A stretch of 38,291 bases of DNA from Lachnospiraceae bacterium (GCA_011959805.1 BLMC01000023.1:1-38291), one strand, 5' to 3'. Counted from the stretch's first letter, positions 23,637 through 33,556 are shown. The notes: generated by a model not told the origin, from the sequence alone. Made by a program: numbers and translations.

Positions 23637-24656
23637 TTATGCCTTTTTACTTTCTTTTACTTTGGCAAATATTGCCTGTAACAGAATAAAGAAGCAAAGT
23701 AATATCGCTGTAATAATATTCGCCCACGAGCTAACAAGCTTTCCGTTTGATTTCACAAGCGTTGAAATTGTACCGTTTATTAGCACACCGACCAAAGAGC
23801 CAAGAACATTGCCCACACCGCCAGTCAAGAGTGTTCCACCAATAACAGACGAAGAAATGGCATCCATTTCCAAACCAGTTGCCTGTGTGGTGGTACCGCA
23901 CATGGTATTTAGACAATAGCAAATACCACCAATAGAAGTCAATAAACTACACAGTGTATAAGTCATCAATTTCGTTCTTTTAACATTCAGCCCCATCAAT
24001 GTTGCAGATACCTGATTGCCTCCTACTGCATAAATACTTCTGCCAAACTTTGTATATTTTAGCATCAGGAAAACAAGAATTACAACTAAGAGTGCTACAA
24101 CAACCGTCGGCCGAATAAACGGTGTCTGATAAATTCCCTTTTTGTTGACATATCCACCAAATGGAATGCTGATTTTAGTATTAGAAATTGCCGTAAACAA
24201 TTTGTCCGAAACAATACTTACTTGATCCTTACAGATAACTGCGGTCATACCTCTGGCAAAAAACATGCCGGCCATCGTAACAATAAACGGCTGAATCTCA
24301 AGATACGCCACACAATACCCCTGCACCAATCCAAAGATAGCCCCAATCACCAACACCAATATCATCAACACTGGGCTACTCATACCCCAACGTTCCATGC
24401 CAACTGCAAGAAACATACAATCCATAGCAATCAGAGAACCAACTGAAATGTCAATGCCCCCCGTCAGCATTACACAAGTCATACCGGCTGCGACGGCAAT
24501 CAATCCTGCATTATTGATAAGTACATTCAGAAAAGTCTGAAGATGGGTAAATCCTTTGTTCGCATAAATAATGCAGCCACCAGCATACATAACAACAAAC
24601 AAAATTACAGTGATTGCCAATAATATATTATTTCCTCCAAGCTTTAATTTTTTCAT
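23637..24656 (-). CDS. yjfF: sugar ABC transporter permease (YjfF-like)
   Basis: 339-residue membrane protein of the BPD_transp_2 (ribose/galactose-type) permease family, with about ten helices. Typical segments: GLIAVAAGMTCVMLTGGIDISVGS (split here by family comparison), QPFIVTMAGMFFARGM, the KFGRSIYAVGGNQVSATLMGLNV loop that contacts the ATPase, and ISSSVIGGTLLTGGVGNVLGSLVG. Fourth gene of a ytfQ-ytfR-ytfT-yjfF order operon, the order known from the Escherichia coli galactofuranose transporter. Starts 2 bases after the preceding stop. It forms the channel with the other permease. Confidence 0.9.
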   Translation of the reverse strand: MKKLKLGGNNILLAITVILFVVMYAGGCIIYANKGFTHLQTFLNVLINNAGLIAVAAGMTCVMLTGGIDISVGSLIAMDCMFLAVGMERWGMSSPVLMILVLVIGAIFGLVQGYCVAYLEIQPFIVTMAGMFFARGMTAVICKDQVSIVSDKLFTAISNTKISIPFGGYVNKKGIYQTPFIRPTVVVALLVVILVFLMLKYTKFGRSIYAVGGNQVSATLMGLNVKRTKLMTYTLCSLLTSIGGICYCLNTMCGTTTQATGLEMDAISSSVIGGTLLTGGVGNVLGSLVGVLINGTISTLVKSNGKLVSSWANIITAILLCFFILLQAIFAKVKESKKA

Positions 24657-24658
24657 GC

Positions 24659-25720
24659 TTATGCCGCCTCCTTTGCTCCTGCCTTTTTAGCGGACAGTTT
24701 TTTGAAATAATCTTTTACCGGCTGCGACTGAATAACTACAATTAAGATTACCACAATTGCCTTAAACACGGGTGCCTGTGCAGAAGAAACACCCAGTGCA
24801 TACAATGTTGTCGTAATTGCCTGAATTGTATAGGCACCGATAATGGAACCTGCCAAATTAAATTTGCCGCCGCCAAGACTATTGCCTCCCAGTGCGACTG
24901 CAAGGATTGCATCAAGTTCCATATTTAGACCAATGTTATTGGTATCGGCAGAATAAATCCTACAAGTTGCAACCAGACCAGCGATACCTGCGCACAGACC
25001 ACAAATCACATAGCATAGTAAAATAATTTTTGCAGAATTAAAACCAGAAATTCTGGAAGCTTTTTTGTTGATGCCGACACTCTGTATATACGTTCCAAGC
25101 GCTGTCGATTTCAATACAATAGAAGCGATTGCTACACAGATTGCTGCAATCAAAATGGGTGTTGGAATAATACCGCAGTACGCACCAAAAAATTGAAAAG
25201 AAGGAACACGCACATACACAATATTACTGTTACATAAAAGCAGTCCAATTGCCCTGCCCGCAGACCACAAAATCAGTGTGGCAACCATAGGCTGTATATT
25301 CATATAAGCCACTAAAAAGCCATTGAACAGACCACATACACAAGCAATTGCAATCCCTGCAAGCATTCCTACCCAGAGTGGAACAGCATATTCACTCACA
25401 TTAGTCACACCGTAACCTGCAAGCAACATACAGCAAAGACCACCAGACAAACTCATTACAGAACCAACAGAAATATCTGTACCTGCCGACGCGGATACCA
25501 CCAATGTCATACCAATTGCTAGAATCGCCACCTCACTACCGCGATTCAATACGTCAATTAGACGCCCATACAAAATACCATTGTTAATACTTATCGAAAA
25601 GAAACCAAATGGAGCATTCCCGCTTGCAATATCGTAAATTACATTGATCATCATGACAAGAATCATACTAAAAATTGGCAGAAACAGCTTCATTTTTGTA
25701 AGTTTTTTAACTTTATCCAT
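24659..25720 (-). CDS. ytfT: sugar ABC transporter permease (YtfT-like)
   Basis: 353 residues, same family as the next gene but distinct. Signature segments: AILAIGMTLVVSASAGTDIS, the ALGTYIQSVGINKKASRISGF ATPase-contact loop, and LDAILAVALGGNSLGGGKFN. About ten helices; the C-terminal tail is Lys/Ala-rich. The start ATG overlaps the TAA of the ATPase gene (TAATG), giving tight coupling. With the yjfF-like product it makes a heterodimeric sugar channel. Confidence 0.9.
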   Translation of the reverse strand: MDKVKKLTKMKLFLPIFSMILVMMINVIYDIASGNAPFGFFSISINNGILYGRLIDVLNRGSEVAILAIGMTLVVSASAGTDISVGSVMSLSGGLCCMLLAGYGVTNVSEYAVPLWVGMLAGIAIACVCGLFNGFLVAYMNIQPMVATLILWSAGRAIGLLLCNSNIVYVRVPSFQFFGAYCGIIPTPILIAAICVAIASIVLKSTALGTYIQSVGINKKASRISGFNSAKIILLCYVICGLCAGIAGLVATCRIYSADTNNIGLNMELDAILAVALGGNSLGGGKFNLAGSIIGAYTIQAITTTLYALGVSSAQAPVFKAIVVILIVVIQSQPVKDYFKKLSAKKAGAKEAA

Positions 25721-27237
25721 TATTTTCCACCTCCCGCAATTGCTTTCATGACACCTTCTTGCGTCAAGTCGTCACCGCTAATTTCCCCGACTTTGGCACC
25801 ATCTCTAAGCACTGCCATACGATTGCAGGTACGAAGCATTTCTTCTATCTCTGAGGAAATAAACATCACACTCTTTCCCTCATCCGCCAACTTAAGCACC
25901 AACTTTTGAATCTCGGTCTTGGTTCCAATATCAATACCACGAGTTGGCTCATCAAGAATCAAGAAATCAGGGTTGGTCGCAAGCCACCTTGCCAGAATCG
26001 CCTTTTGCTGGTTTCCGCCGGAAAGCTGTTTAATTAGCGTTTCCCTACTTGCAGTCTTGATTTGTAGCATCTCAATAAATTTGTCTGCAATTTCAATCTG
26101 TTTTGCCATTGGAATTTTCTTAAAAATGCCCTGTTTTGCTTGCATTGCAAGGATAATATTTTCACGGACAGACAAATCACCAATAATCCCTTCTGCTTTT
26201 CTGTCATCTGGTAATAATCCCATTCCCAGATTCATAGCGTCAATTGGATTTTTAATGGTGACTTCTTTTCCTTTTACTTTCAATGTACCCGTCTGTGCTC
26301 TATCCGCACCGTAGATTGCACGTGCCAACTCACTTCGCCCGCTGCCAAGCAATCCAGTCAGGCCAATAACCTCGCCTTTATGTATTTCCAAGTCAAATGG
26401 TTTAATCGTTCCCGCATGACTTAACCCTTTCGCGTCAATGACAAGCGGCTCTTTTGATTTATCGCCGCTCCCTTCTTGTTTAATGCTGGCAAGGTCATCA
26501 AAATCTTTTCCCATCATAGCCGCAACCAACTTCACACGAGGAAGTTCCTCAATCGTATACTCTCCAACCAACGTGCCATTTCTAAGCACTGTAATGCCAT
26601 CACACACTTCATAAACCTGTTCAAGGAAATGTGTCACAAACATAATGCCAACACCTTTTTCACGAAGTCTTCTCATCATGACAAACAATTTTGCAACCTC
26701 GTTGTCGTCCAATGAAGAAGTTGGCTCATCCAGAATTAAAACCTTGCAATCCATATCCACTGCGCGGGCAATCGCAATCATTTGTTGTAGTGCAAGCGAG
26801 TATTCTTCCAAATTCTGCGTCACATCAACATCAAGTTCCAATTCTTGCATTAATTTTGCAGCCATCTCATTCATTTTCCTTCTATTTACCGTGTGAAACT
26901 TTGTCATTGGTTCCCGACCGATAAATAGATTTTCTGCCACGGATAAATTGGGACACAAGTTGACTTCTTGGTATACAGTAGAAATTCCTTTGCGCTGCGC
27001 ATCGAGGGTATCTCGATTTACAATAGGTCCGCTAATACCATCGAGATGAATCTCTCCAGCTTCAAACTTATTGACCCCGGTAAGACATTTAATCAGTGTG
27101 GATTTTCCGGCACCATTTTCGCCCATGAGCGCACGAATTTCGCCCTTTCTTAGATTAAAATCCACATTTTGCAACGCTTTTACACCGGGAAAGGTCATAC
27201 AGATTCCTTTTGCACTCAAAACAATATTTTTGTCCAT
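25720..27237 (-). CDS. ytfR: sugar ABC transporter ATP-binding protein, two ATPase domains (YtfR-like)
   Basis: 505 residues with two fused nucleotide-binding domains, as in all RbsA/MglA/YtfR proteins. Domain 1: Walker A GENGAGKST, signature of the LALQQM type, Walker B VLILDEPTSSLD. Domain 2: GLLGSGRSELA (the usual degenerate Walker A), LSGGNQQKA signature, LILDEPTRGID. ATG 27237 (MDKNIVLSAKG) is chosen for its GGAGATGGCG context; a start 16 codons upstream would lack a ribosome binding site. It powers uptake by the two permeases downstream. Confidence 0.92.
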   Translation of the reverse strand: MDKNIVLSAKGICMTFPGVKALQNVDFNLRKGEIRALMGENGAGKSTLIKCLTGVNKFEAGEIHLDGISGPIVNRDTLDAQRKGISTVYQEVNLCPNLSVAENLFIGREPMTKFHTVNRRKMNEMAAKLMQELELDVDVTQNLEEYSLALQQMIAIARAVDMDCKVLILDEPTSSLDDNEVAKLFVMMRRLREKGVGIMFVTHFLEQVYEVCDGITVLRNGTLVGEYTIEELPRVKLVAAMMGKDFDDLASIKQEGSGDKSKEPLVIDAKGLSHAGTIKPFDLEIHKGEVIGLTGLLGSGRSELARAIYGADRAQTGTLKVKGKEVTIKNPIDAMNLGMGLLPDDRKAEGIIGDLSVRENIILAMQAKQGIFKKIPMAKQIEIADKFIEMLQIKTASRETLIKQLSGGNQQKAILARWLATNPDFLILDEPTRGIDIGTKTEIQKLVLKLADEGKSVMFISSEIEEMLRTCNRMAVLRDGAKVGEISGDDLTQEGVMKAIAGGGK

Positions 27238-27290
27238 ATCGCCATCTCCTCTCCAGAGTTTTTCTGTAAAAATGAATGTACACAACAGTA

Positions 27291-27401
27291 GAGCATGTTT
27301 GAAAAATCATTTCTGCGCGCCGCGCGTACCAGTTTACACAAACTTCCCTATTCTCCTACAAACACTGTACATCAGACAGAAAACATTTTTCAAATATGCT
27401 C
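27291..27401. repeat. dispersed palindromic repeat between binding protein and ATPase genes
   Basis: GAGCATGTTTGAAAAAT (27291-27307) pairs with 27385-27401 with one mismatch, around a 77-base interior. Read on the minus strand, the arm continues GAAAAATGTTTTCTGTC, matching the hairpin at 23018-23091 and the partial copy near 37965. This is probably a REP- or MITE-like element of this genome. Confidence 0.65.
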
Positions 27402-27419
27402 TTGCAGCGCCAAATATGT

Positions 27420-27446
27420 GAGGGGAGAAAAACAAGTTCTCCCCTC
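27420..27446 (-). terminator. hairpin after the binding-protein gene, possible attenuator
   Basis: GAGGGGAGAA and TTCTCCCCTC form a perfect 10-bp stem with a 7-base loop, 40 bases after the binding-protein stop. There is no T run on the minus strand. Hairpins in this position often stabilise the upstream mRNA or dampen readthrough, which would make the binding protein more abundant than the ATPase and permeases. Confidence 0.6.
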
Positions 27447-27486
27447 TGCCAACACATCTTTTCTGTTATAAATCTATAGGAACAAA

Positions 27487-28617
27487 TTAATATGCACGAC
27501 CATCCAATACTTCCTGACTCATTGTTACTGCATAGTTGCTTGTAATTCCCGGTGCCACAAATGCTTCATCTTTTACCAATGTCCATGCATCAACCGCTTC
27601 GCCTGCCTGCAATTTCTTAATAACGTCTTCCGCAAAACCTGCCTGCAAAGGATTGCACTCTACGTTGCAAGTAATCTTTCCATCAAGAGTATACTGAAGA
27701 CCATCATGTGTTGCGTCGAAGGAAATGATTGTCACATCACCATCAACACCATATGTAATGCCTGCTGCATCCATCGCATCCATTGCACCGTAAGCCTCGT
27801 TGTCATTCTGGCACACTACAACGTTGAAATCGCTGTAAGACTTAATAAAGGACTCCATAACTTCCTGTCCGCCTGCCTGTGTAAAATCACCAGACTGAGA
27901 ATCAAGCACTTTCCAATTTGCGTTCTGCGCAACAATATTGTTAAAGCCTTCTGTACGTCCAAGTGTTGCAGATGCACCTACAGAACCCTCGATTACAAGA
28001 ATGTTTGCATCCTCGCCATTTAGGTACTCAGCAAGCCAATTTCCTGCTGCCTCGCCCTCTGCAACCATATCGCAGCCAAGTGCCGTTGTATAGAGTGATG
28101 GATCTGCATCCACTGCACGGTCTACAATCAATACTGGAATGCCTGCATCCTTTGCTTCCTGAAGAACGGTATCCCATCCTGCGGACTGAATTGGAGCGAT
28201 ACAGATATAGTCTAACTCCTGCTCAATAAATCCACGAACGGTTTCAATCTGAACTGCATGGTCATTATCGCAGTCTACAAAAGACAACTCATAGCCGTTT
28301 TCTGCGCTGAATGTGTCCTGATAATTTTTTGTGTTTGCTGCACGCCAGTCAGACTCATGGCCAACCTGCGCAAAGCCTACACTGATAGTTTCACCGTCTG
28401 CTGCGGGTGCTGGTGCTTCCGCCTGGCTCTCCGCGGGTGCTTCTGCCTGACTTTCTGCTGGTGCTTCTGCTTGACTTTCTGCGGGTGCTGGGTCTGCTTC
28501 CTGATTCTCTGCTGGCGCAGGTTCCTGATTTGCCGCTGGTGCATCAGAACCTCCACAAGCGGTAAGGCTTGCAACTGTCATTGCTGCAACGAGTAACGAT
28601 ACTACTTTTTTCTTCAT
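27487..28617 (-). CDS. ytfQ: sugar-binding lipoprotein (YtfQ-like, galactofuranose/galactose type)
   Basis: 376 residues. Lipoprotein signal with lipobox LTAC (C21), then a flexible linker rich in Ala/Pro/Glu with three near-identical AESQAEAP-type repeats (about 30-72), then a periplasmic-binding-protein type I domain. Close resemblance to YtfQ: SVGFAQVGHESDWRAANTKN, IAPIQSAGWDTVLQEAKDAG, VLIVDRAVD, VGASATLGRTEGFN, SQSGDFTQAGGQEVMESFIK. YtfQ binds galactofuranose and related forms in Escherichia coli. Good ribosome binding site (GGGAGGA). It is the first gene of the uptake operon. No galactofuranose-releasing or catabolic enzyme lies near, so the exact sugar is inferred only from family resemblance. 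Confidence 0.92.
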   Translation of the reverse strand: MKKKVVSLLVAAMTVASLTACGGSDAPAANQEPAPAENQEADPAPAESQAEAPAESQAEAPAESQAEAPAPAADGETISVGFAQVGHESDWRAANTKNYQDTFSAENGYELSFVDCDNDHAVQIETVRGFIEQELDYICIAPIQSAGWDTVLQEAKDAGIPVLIVDRAVDADPSLYTTALGCDMVAEGEAAGNWLAEYLNGEDANILVIEGSVGASATLGRTEGFNNIVAQNANWKVLDSQSGDFTQAGGQEVMESFIKSYSDFNVVVCQNDNEAYGAMDAMDAAGITYGVDGDVTIISFDATHDGLQYTLDGKITCNVECNPLQAGFAEDVIKKLQAGEAVDAWTLVKDEAFVAPGITSNYAVTMSQEVLDGRAY

Positions 28618-28672
28618 TTTTATTTCCTCCCAAAATGATCTTTGTCAGAAGCTTTTTAACTCCTGTAAGATA

Positions 28673-28701
28673 ATTTTAACGCAAAATTATTTGTGAATCA
28701 A
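28673..28701 (-). promoter_or_regulatory. promoter of the sugar transporter operon
   Basis: Minus strand TTGATT (28696-28701), 17 bases, TAAAAT (28673-28678), about 55 bases before the ATG. Spacing and sequence fit a housekeeping promoter. Confidence 0.7.
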
Positions 28702-29312
28702 CCTTGTTTTGTGCATTTTATATAATTTCGTACAAGTAAACAATACAAATTTATGCATATTTCATGTTTTTTTGGTACTAATTCTATATAATAAGTATAA
28801 TATCTTATGATTTAGTGTAATATTTTATGATTTTAATGCAAAATCAGGGTATTTTTGACAGAATTTGCGTATTGAATTCTTTTTTATTTACAAAAAAATT
28901 GAACAAATTATTAAGAAACTTTGAATATTTTAAGCAATGTATGAACAAAATAAGAAAATTTTCACTATTTTATTGAATGTAAAATCGAAAAATAAATCTG
29001 GAAATATTGTGTAGAGACAATTTATTTTCCCTACTTGCACATTGGACGTGAATAGCCTGCATAATTCCTCTTTGCGTTCGTATGCATAAAAAGAAGCACA
29101 AAAGTTGTCCGTTATAACCAAATATGTTAAAGAAAAAGGGCTATCGGTAAAATGATATGCCCTCCTTCAATCAATCTTTATGCACAGGAAACATAGAAAA
29201 TATTTTCCTGATGGTACAAGCTTAACTACTTCCATAAAACATAATAATTTGCGACAATACGCAATAGCGGACCATCCTATCAATCATTGATTGTAAAAAC
29301 TGTATCCATTTC
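28702..29312. other. AT-rich intergenic region without genes
   Basis: About 610 bases between the sugar transporter promoter and the end of hsdR. No start codon with a ribosome binding site leads into a plausible protein on either strand, and no strong terminator is visible after hsdR; a short TCAATCA / TGATTG palindrome lies near 29279-29293. Nothing else was recognised. Confidence 0.6.
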
Positions 29313-32300
29313 CTAAGCCCCTCTCTTATATCGTGTATACACATACGTATAAATTTTCTGTCGGTAATCTGAAATGCTAACTTCGTCATAGCATACTGGT
29401 AATTCTGCCCAGAGTGTATCTCGAATAAGATTCTCTATTTCCGCTCTTGTATCTTGTTTATCCGTCCAATGATCAAACTCAGAAATTTTGGCTTTTATCT
29501 TCTGAAGCAGTGTAACCGCAACCCCTTTCAGTTTCTTAATATCATTTTTATTCAAATCAGCTCGAAACAGCATATCATACAGAGAAAGTTCCTCATCACT
29601 TGTAAAACCCTCGCGCGCATAACGCTGTTCTTCCTGATTCATTTGATTTGCCAAATTCATCAAGTCCATAAAAGTCTTTTCAATTGTCGCTCTATCCTGC
29701 TCACTGTTGTAATCATTAATAATTTGCTGATATCGCTCATAATAATTAATGCGGTCAGGATTTGCAAACAACATTTTATTCAATTTCTGCTCAAGAACCT
29801 CCTCTAAATCCTTCATTACCAGATTCTTTTTGTGAACCTTTGCAAATTCTCTGGAAAGTAAATCAAAATCAATAGCACTAATATCAAACCAATGTGGTTT
29901 TTCGCAAACCTTCATGGAGATAGGCTCAGTTTCTATGTAAGAACTAATAATATTATTAATTTCAATCATTAAATCTGTGGTGTCAATTTTCTTGCGCTTT
30001 TTTTGAAGTTCTCCATAAATGGCTGCAATCGCTTCACACTGTTTTCGTGTGTGTCCTATAACATCCGTTCTGTTAGCATACTTAATCAATCTATTTAATT
30101 CCGAAGCATACGTCGTAAAAGTCTTTTTATCTTGGATAGAACCGCATACTGCATTGGCTGCATTCTGCAAATAAGAAAGTTTCTTAAAGTCTGTTGCGCC
30201 AATTAACATTTCCAAATCAAAATTTTTCTCTAGTAAAAAAGATTCCGCTTTGCCAATTGTCTCCACAATTCGCACAATCAACTTGTCTTTATCTACTGTA
30301 GGGTCTGTAACAGGATTGCCTTCTATGTTTGTGGTATAATCTGCAAGCGCTTTTCTAAGTGCCTTGACAATACCAATATAATCGATAATCAATCCATTAC
30401 TTTTTCCTTCATCCACACGATTTGCACGCGCAATCGTCTGCATAAGCGTATGTGCTTTTAAAGGCTTGTCCAAATACAAACAAGACAGACATTTCACATC
30501 AAAACCAGTAAGCCACATTGCACAGACAAATACAACACGAAATGGATTTTTACTGTCTTTAAATTCCTTGTCTAGCTTACGCTTTTCCATCTTTGCACGA
30601 TGATATTTAATATCGAACCCCCATTTCTGAAAGGTCTGAATTTCATTTTGGTCTTGGCTGATAACAACAGCCATCTCTGTTTCCTGCATCCATTTTAGCT
30701 TGCACTCAAGTGATTGCGCTTCTTGTTGCGTAGCCTTCTTAATTTCGGCTTTTAAACTTTTAATTTCTTCTTTCCAATACTCCTGAACAAATTCATACAT
30801 ACGAACACAAGTCACTTTATTTAAACAGACAAACATCGCCTTTCCACTTGTCCACAAGTCAGTATAATGTCCAACAAAATCTTTTGCAATCGCGCGAAGT
30901 CTTGGCTCTGCAGTAAGTATGTGGATTTCGTTTGCAAATTCTTGTTCTAATTTACCTTGCTGATTTTCATCAATATCTGCATTTTCAATCGCCTCTAAAA
31001 TCTGATTTGTAATTTCTGGATTTTGTAAATCGAGAATTTTCTCACCGCGATTTTCATAGTAAAGTGGTACAGTTGCGCCGTCTTCAACCGCTCTCTTAAA
31101 GTCATATATGGAGACATAACCGCCAAAAGTACGCGCAGTAATATTATCATTGGAAAGCAATGGTGTTCCTGTAAAACCAATACGAGCCGCTGTTGGTAAC
31201 AGATCCATCATGTTATTGGCATAGATACCATTTTGGCTGCGATGTGCTTCGTCGGACATAATAATCACATCATGATCCAAGTAAATTGGCTCTGGATTTG
31301 ATTGATGAAACTTTTGTATCAAAGTAAAAATAAAACTTGGATTGCCATGCAACTTCTGTATAAGGTCATTACCGCTTGTGGCAATATACTGTGAAGCCTT
31401 TATATCTTTCCCCAGCAAGCCACAGTTTTCAAACGTATCACTAATTTGTGTATTTAATTCCTCACGATCTGTAAGAATAACAAATGTAGGAGCGCCTTCT
31501 ACTTTTCTGCGCACTTTTTTTGCAAAAAACACCATAGAATAGCTCTTTCCTGAACCCTGTGTATGCCAAAATACACCTAATTTTCCATCGTTCAACTTTC
31601 TCGCAGCATAGGCCTTGATCGCTTCATTGACTCCAAGATATTGGTGATTTCGGGCAAGAATCTTTGCTGTACGTCCATCAGAATGGTCGTAGAGAATAAA
31701 ATTCTCAAATAGGTCAAGAAAGTTTTCCTTTTTGCAAATGCCGCGCAGCATGGTTTCAAGCGCTACACTTCCTTCATCTGTTTCTGCAAGACGTTTCCAC
31801 TCATGAAAAAATTCAAACTTGCTTCCGAGAGTGCCTATCTTAGCCTCCACTCCATTGGAAAGCATCACAAAAGCATTGTAATAAAATAGTTGCGGAATGG
31901 TATCCTGATAATCTGTATAGTTACCATCATAGGCATTCTGCACATCTATTGTGTTGTTTTTTAATTCCACAAACAACAGTGGAATCCCATTGACAAAACC
32001 GACAATATCAGTTCTGCGGTGATATAAATCACCCTCAATTTTTAACTCTTTAAGCGCTAGAAAATTATTGTGATCTGGGTTTTGAAAATCAATCACAGTC
32101 GCTTTCTTTATCTCTGTTTGACCGTTTGGTTTTTTTACTGTGACAGGAATCCCATCACGAATCAAAAAATACTTTTCCTCATTCACTTGTAAGAGAGAAG
32201 ATGTAGAAATTCTATTTTCTAAAAGTTTCTGTGCCTCTAAAATCTGGTTTTCATTTATCCAAGGATTAAATTCTTTCAGTGCCTTGCGAAAATAGCGAAG

Positions 32301-32456
32301 CAAAAGGACTTCATGATAACTTTCTCTGCCAAAAGTGCCATCTTTTCCTAATCGTTCTGCATGATAGGCAAGTTCAACATCCCACTTTAACTCATTATGA
32401 AGTAGATTGCAGGCACTCTCTTGGATAAGAATATTTTCGGAATAATCGTTACTCAT
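29313..32456 (-). CDS. hsdR: type I restriction enzyme, R subunit (motor and nuclease)
   Basis: 1047 residues. N-terminal PD-(D/E)xK nuclease domain with D150, E164 and K166 (RTDIVGF...LFVELKN); superfamily 2 translocase with Walker A GSGKS (301-305), DEAH box (402-405, SDEAHRSQ) and the TGFD / QTIARANR motifs; C-terminal helical domain that binds the methylase core. HsdR pumps DNA past the bound complex and cuts unmodified DNA at a distance. Start ATG 32456 has AGAGGTGA upstream. Last gene of the hsdM-hsdS-X-Y-hsdR operon. All catalytic motifs look intact. Confidence 0.95.
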   Translation of the reverse strand: MSNDYSENILIQESACNLLHNELKWDVELAYHAERLGKDGTFGRESYHEVLLLRYFRKALKEFNPWINENQILEAQKLLENRISTSSLLQVNEEKYFLIRDGIPVTVKKPNGQTEIKKATVIDFQNPDHNNFLALKELKIEGDLYHRRTDIVGFVNGIPLLFVELKNNTIDVQNAYDGNYTDYQDTIPQLFYYNAFVMLSNGVEAKIGTLGSKFEFFHEWKRLAETDEGSVALETMLRGICKKENFLDLFENFILYDHSDGRTAKILARNHQYLGVNEAIKAYAARKLNDGKLGVFWHTQGSGKSYSMVFFAKKVRRKVEGAPTFVILTDREELNTQISDTFENCGLLGKDIKASQYIATSGNDLIQKLHGNPSFIFTLIQKFHQSNPEPIYLDHDVIIMSDEAHRSQNGIYANNMMDLLPTAARIGFTGTPLLSNDNITARTFGGYVSIYDFKRAVEDGATVPLYYENRGEKILDLQNPEITNQILEAIENADIDENQQGKLEQEFANEIHILTAEPRLRAIAKDFVGHYTDLWTSGKAMFVCLNKVTCVRMYEFVQEYWKEEIKSLKAEIKKATQQEAQSLECKLKWMQETEMAVVISQDQNEIQTFQKWGFDIKYHRAKMEKRKLDKEFKDSKNPFRVVFVCAMWLTGFDVKCLSCLYLDKPLKAHTLMQTIARANRVDEGKSNGLIIDYIGIVKALRKALADYTTNIEGNPVTDPTVDKDKLIVRIVETIGKAESFLLEKNFDLEMLIGATDFKKLSYLQNAANAVCGSIQDKKTFTTYASELNRLIKYANRTDVIGHTRKQCEAIAAIYGELQKKRKKIDTTDLMIEINNIISSYIETEPISMKVCEKPHWFDISAIDFDLLSREFAKVHKKNLVMKDLEEVLEQKLNKMLFANPDRINYYERYQQIINDYNSEQDRATIEKTFMDLMNLANQMNQEEQRYAREGFTSDEELSLYDMLFRADLNKNDIKKLKGVAVTLLQKIKAKISEFDHWTDKQDTRAEIENLIRDTLWAELPVCYDEVSISDYRQKIYTYVYTRYKRGA

Positions 32457-32470
32457 ATGGTCACCTCTCT

Positions 32471-33556
32471 TTAAATTAAATCAGGTATTCTCTTATCACA
32501 TCTCTTTGCATTGGTATGTGCTAACACTTTTCCGACACTTGTTATTGAAAAACCTCTTGAAATATCTTCCCACCAAACTCTAACAGTTCTTAAAGACTCA
32601 AAAGAATCCCACATATCCATAAATTTTTTATTTACTTCATCTTGAAGTTGATCATCAGTATCATACATATCCCATATTGAATATAAAGCATTAACTTCTT
32701 TCTCATTCAAATTTCTTGTTCTATTTGCATTAACCAATTCCATATTATGAATGGCATCTTTATTAAATATTGGCAAACATACATGCCCATCTAAAAATGG
32801 ATTATTAATTAAAACTTCCTGAGACAGCTTGATATTTGCTAATAAGTCTAGTGTCCGTCTATAATTATCTGACTGCTTTTTTATACCAATACAAGCATAT
32901 CCATTTAATTTTTCTGTATAATATTCTGAAATCTTTTTCATACTACCAAACGTATTAATTCTGATAGCACCTAAAACGTCTAAATGATCAAGCCAATCTA
33001 CTCCTTCTGGTAATTTTTCATAAATAAGCCTTGTAAAAAGCTGATTCAAATTTTGAAGTCCTTCTTTTGCTGTTTCTTGCATTGGTACAAATGAGCTAAT
33101 TGCATGAGCTACTGTAAGGGCACAAAGAGCATCATTATCAATCATCCCTACAATTTCTGTCGCTTTTTGAATCCCTATTCTATTTTTCCTATTAGCTCCT
33201 TTTTCAACATGTGCAATTATTAATTCCGTTAATAGTTCATAGTCCTCTTTCCTATCAGAAACTGCAGCCGAGCGCTGTGCATTTTTTAATTGTACTTGAA
33301 ACACAGGATCAGCGAACATTGGAATGGCATTTTCTATTTCCTCAATTCTAGGTAACAACTTATTTTCAAAACATGTTATTCTTTCTTCAGCAATCCTATA
33401 TGCTTCTTTTGTATAATCCTGAATTGACATAGGAACTAATGCCTTAAAAATATTGGCAACATCATTTGCTGAAAATCCATTATTCACTGTAACTGATTCA
33501 GCCTGAATCTGTTGTGCATCATCTCCTGCTTTTTGTATCTGCTTGCTATTTTCCAT
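32471..33556 (-). CDS. LPO_1073/Vpar_1526-like accessory protein of the type I system
   Basis: 361 residues, soluble, mainly helical. The N-terminus carries the motif QIQKAGDDAQQIQ followed by VNNGFSAND; then YTKEAYRIAEERITCFENKLLPRI, DPVFQVQLKNAQRSAA, DYELLTELIIAHVEKGANRKNR and IDNDALCALTVAHA. From memory this resembles the LPO_1073/Vpar_1526 family found with restriction and other defence genes; function unknown. ATG 33556 is preferred over TTG 33571 because GGGGGTG precedes it; it overlaps the small membrane gene by 11 bases. Its position between hsdS and hsdR implies co-expression with the restriction enzyme. Confidence 0.75.
   Translation of the reverse strand: MENSKQIQKAGDDAQQIQAESVTVNNGFSANDVANIFKALVPMSIQDYTKEAYRIAEERITCFENKLLPRIEEIENAIPMFADPVFQVQLKNAQRSAAVSDRKEDYELLTELIIAHVEKGANRKNRIGIQKATEIVGMIDNDALCALTVAHAISSFVPMQETAKEGLQNLNQLFTRLIYEKLPEGVDWLDHLDVLGAIRINTFGSMKKISEYYTEKLNGYACIGIKKQSDNYRRTLDLLANIKLSQEVLINNPFLDGHVCLPIFNKDAIHNMELVNANRTRNLNEKEVNALYSIWDMYDTDDQLQDEVNKKFMDMWDSFESLRTVRVWWEDISRGFSITSVGKVLAHTNAKRCDKRIPDLI

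Noticed and set aside
23418-23637. Frames between the zipper promoter and the transporter terminator
   Set aside because: They lack ribosome binding sites, overlap the terminator and promoter, and have no protein-like composition.
28258-28596. Cysteine-rich plus-strand frame opposite the binding-protein gene
   Set aside because: Artefact of the Ala/Pro/Glu repeat codons of the lipoprotein linker read on the opposite strand.
28930-29121. Minus-strand frame of 63 codons in the gap before the transporter operon
   Set aside because: No ribosome binding site, no family resemblance, and AT-rich composition as expected by chance.
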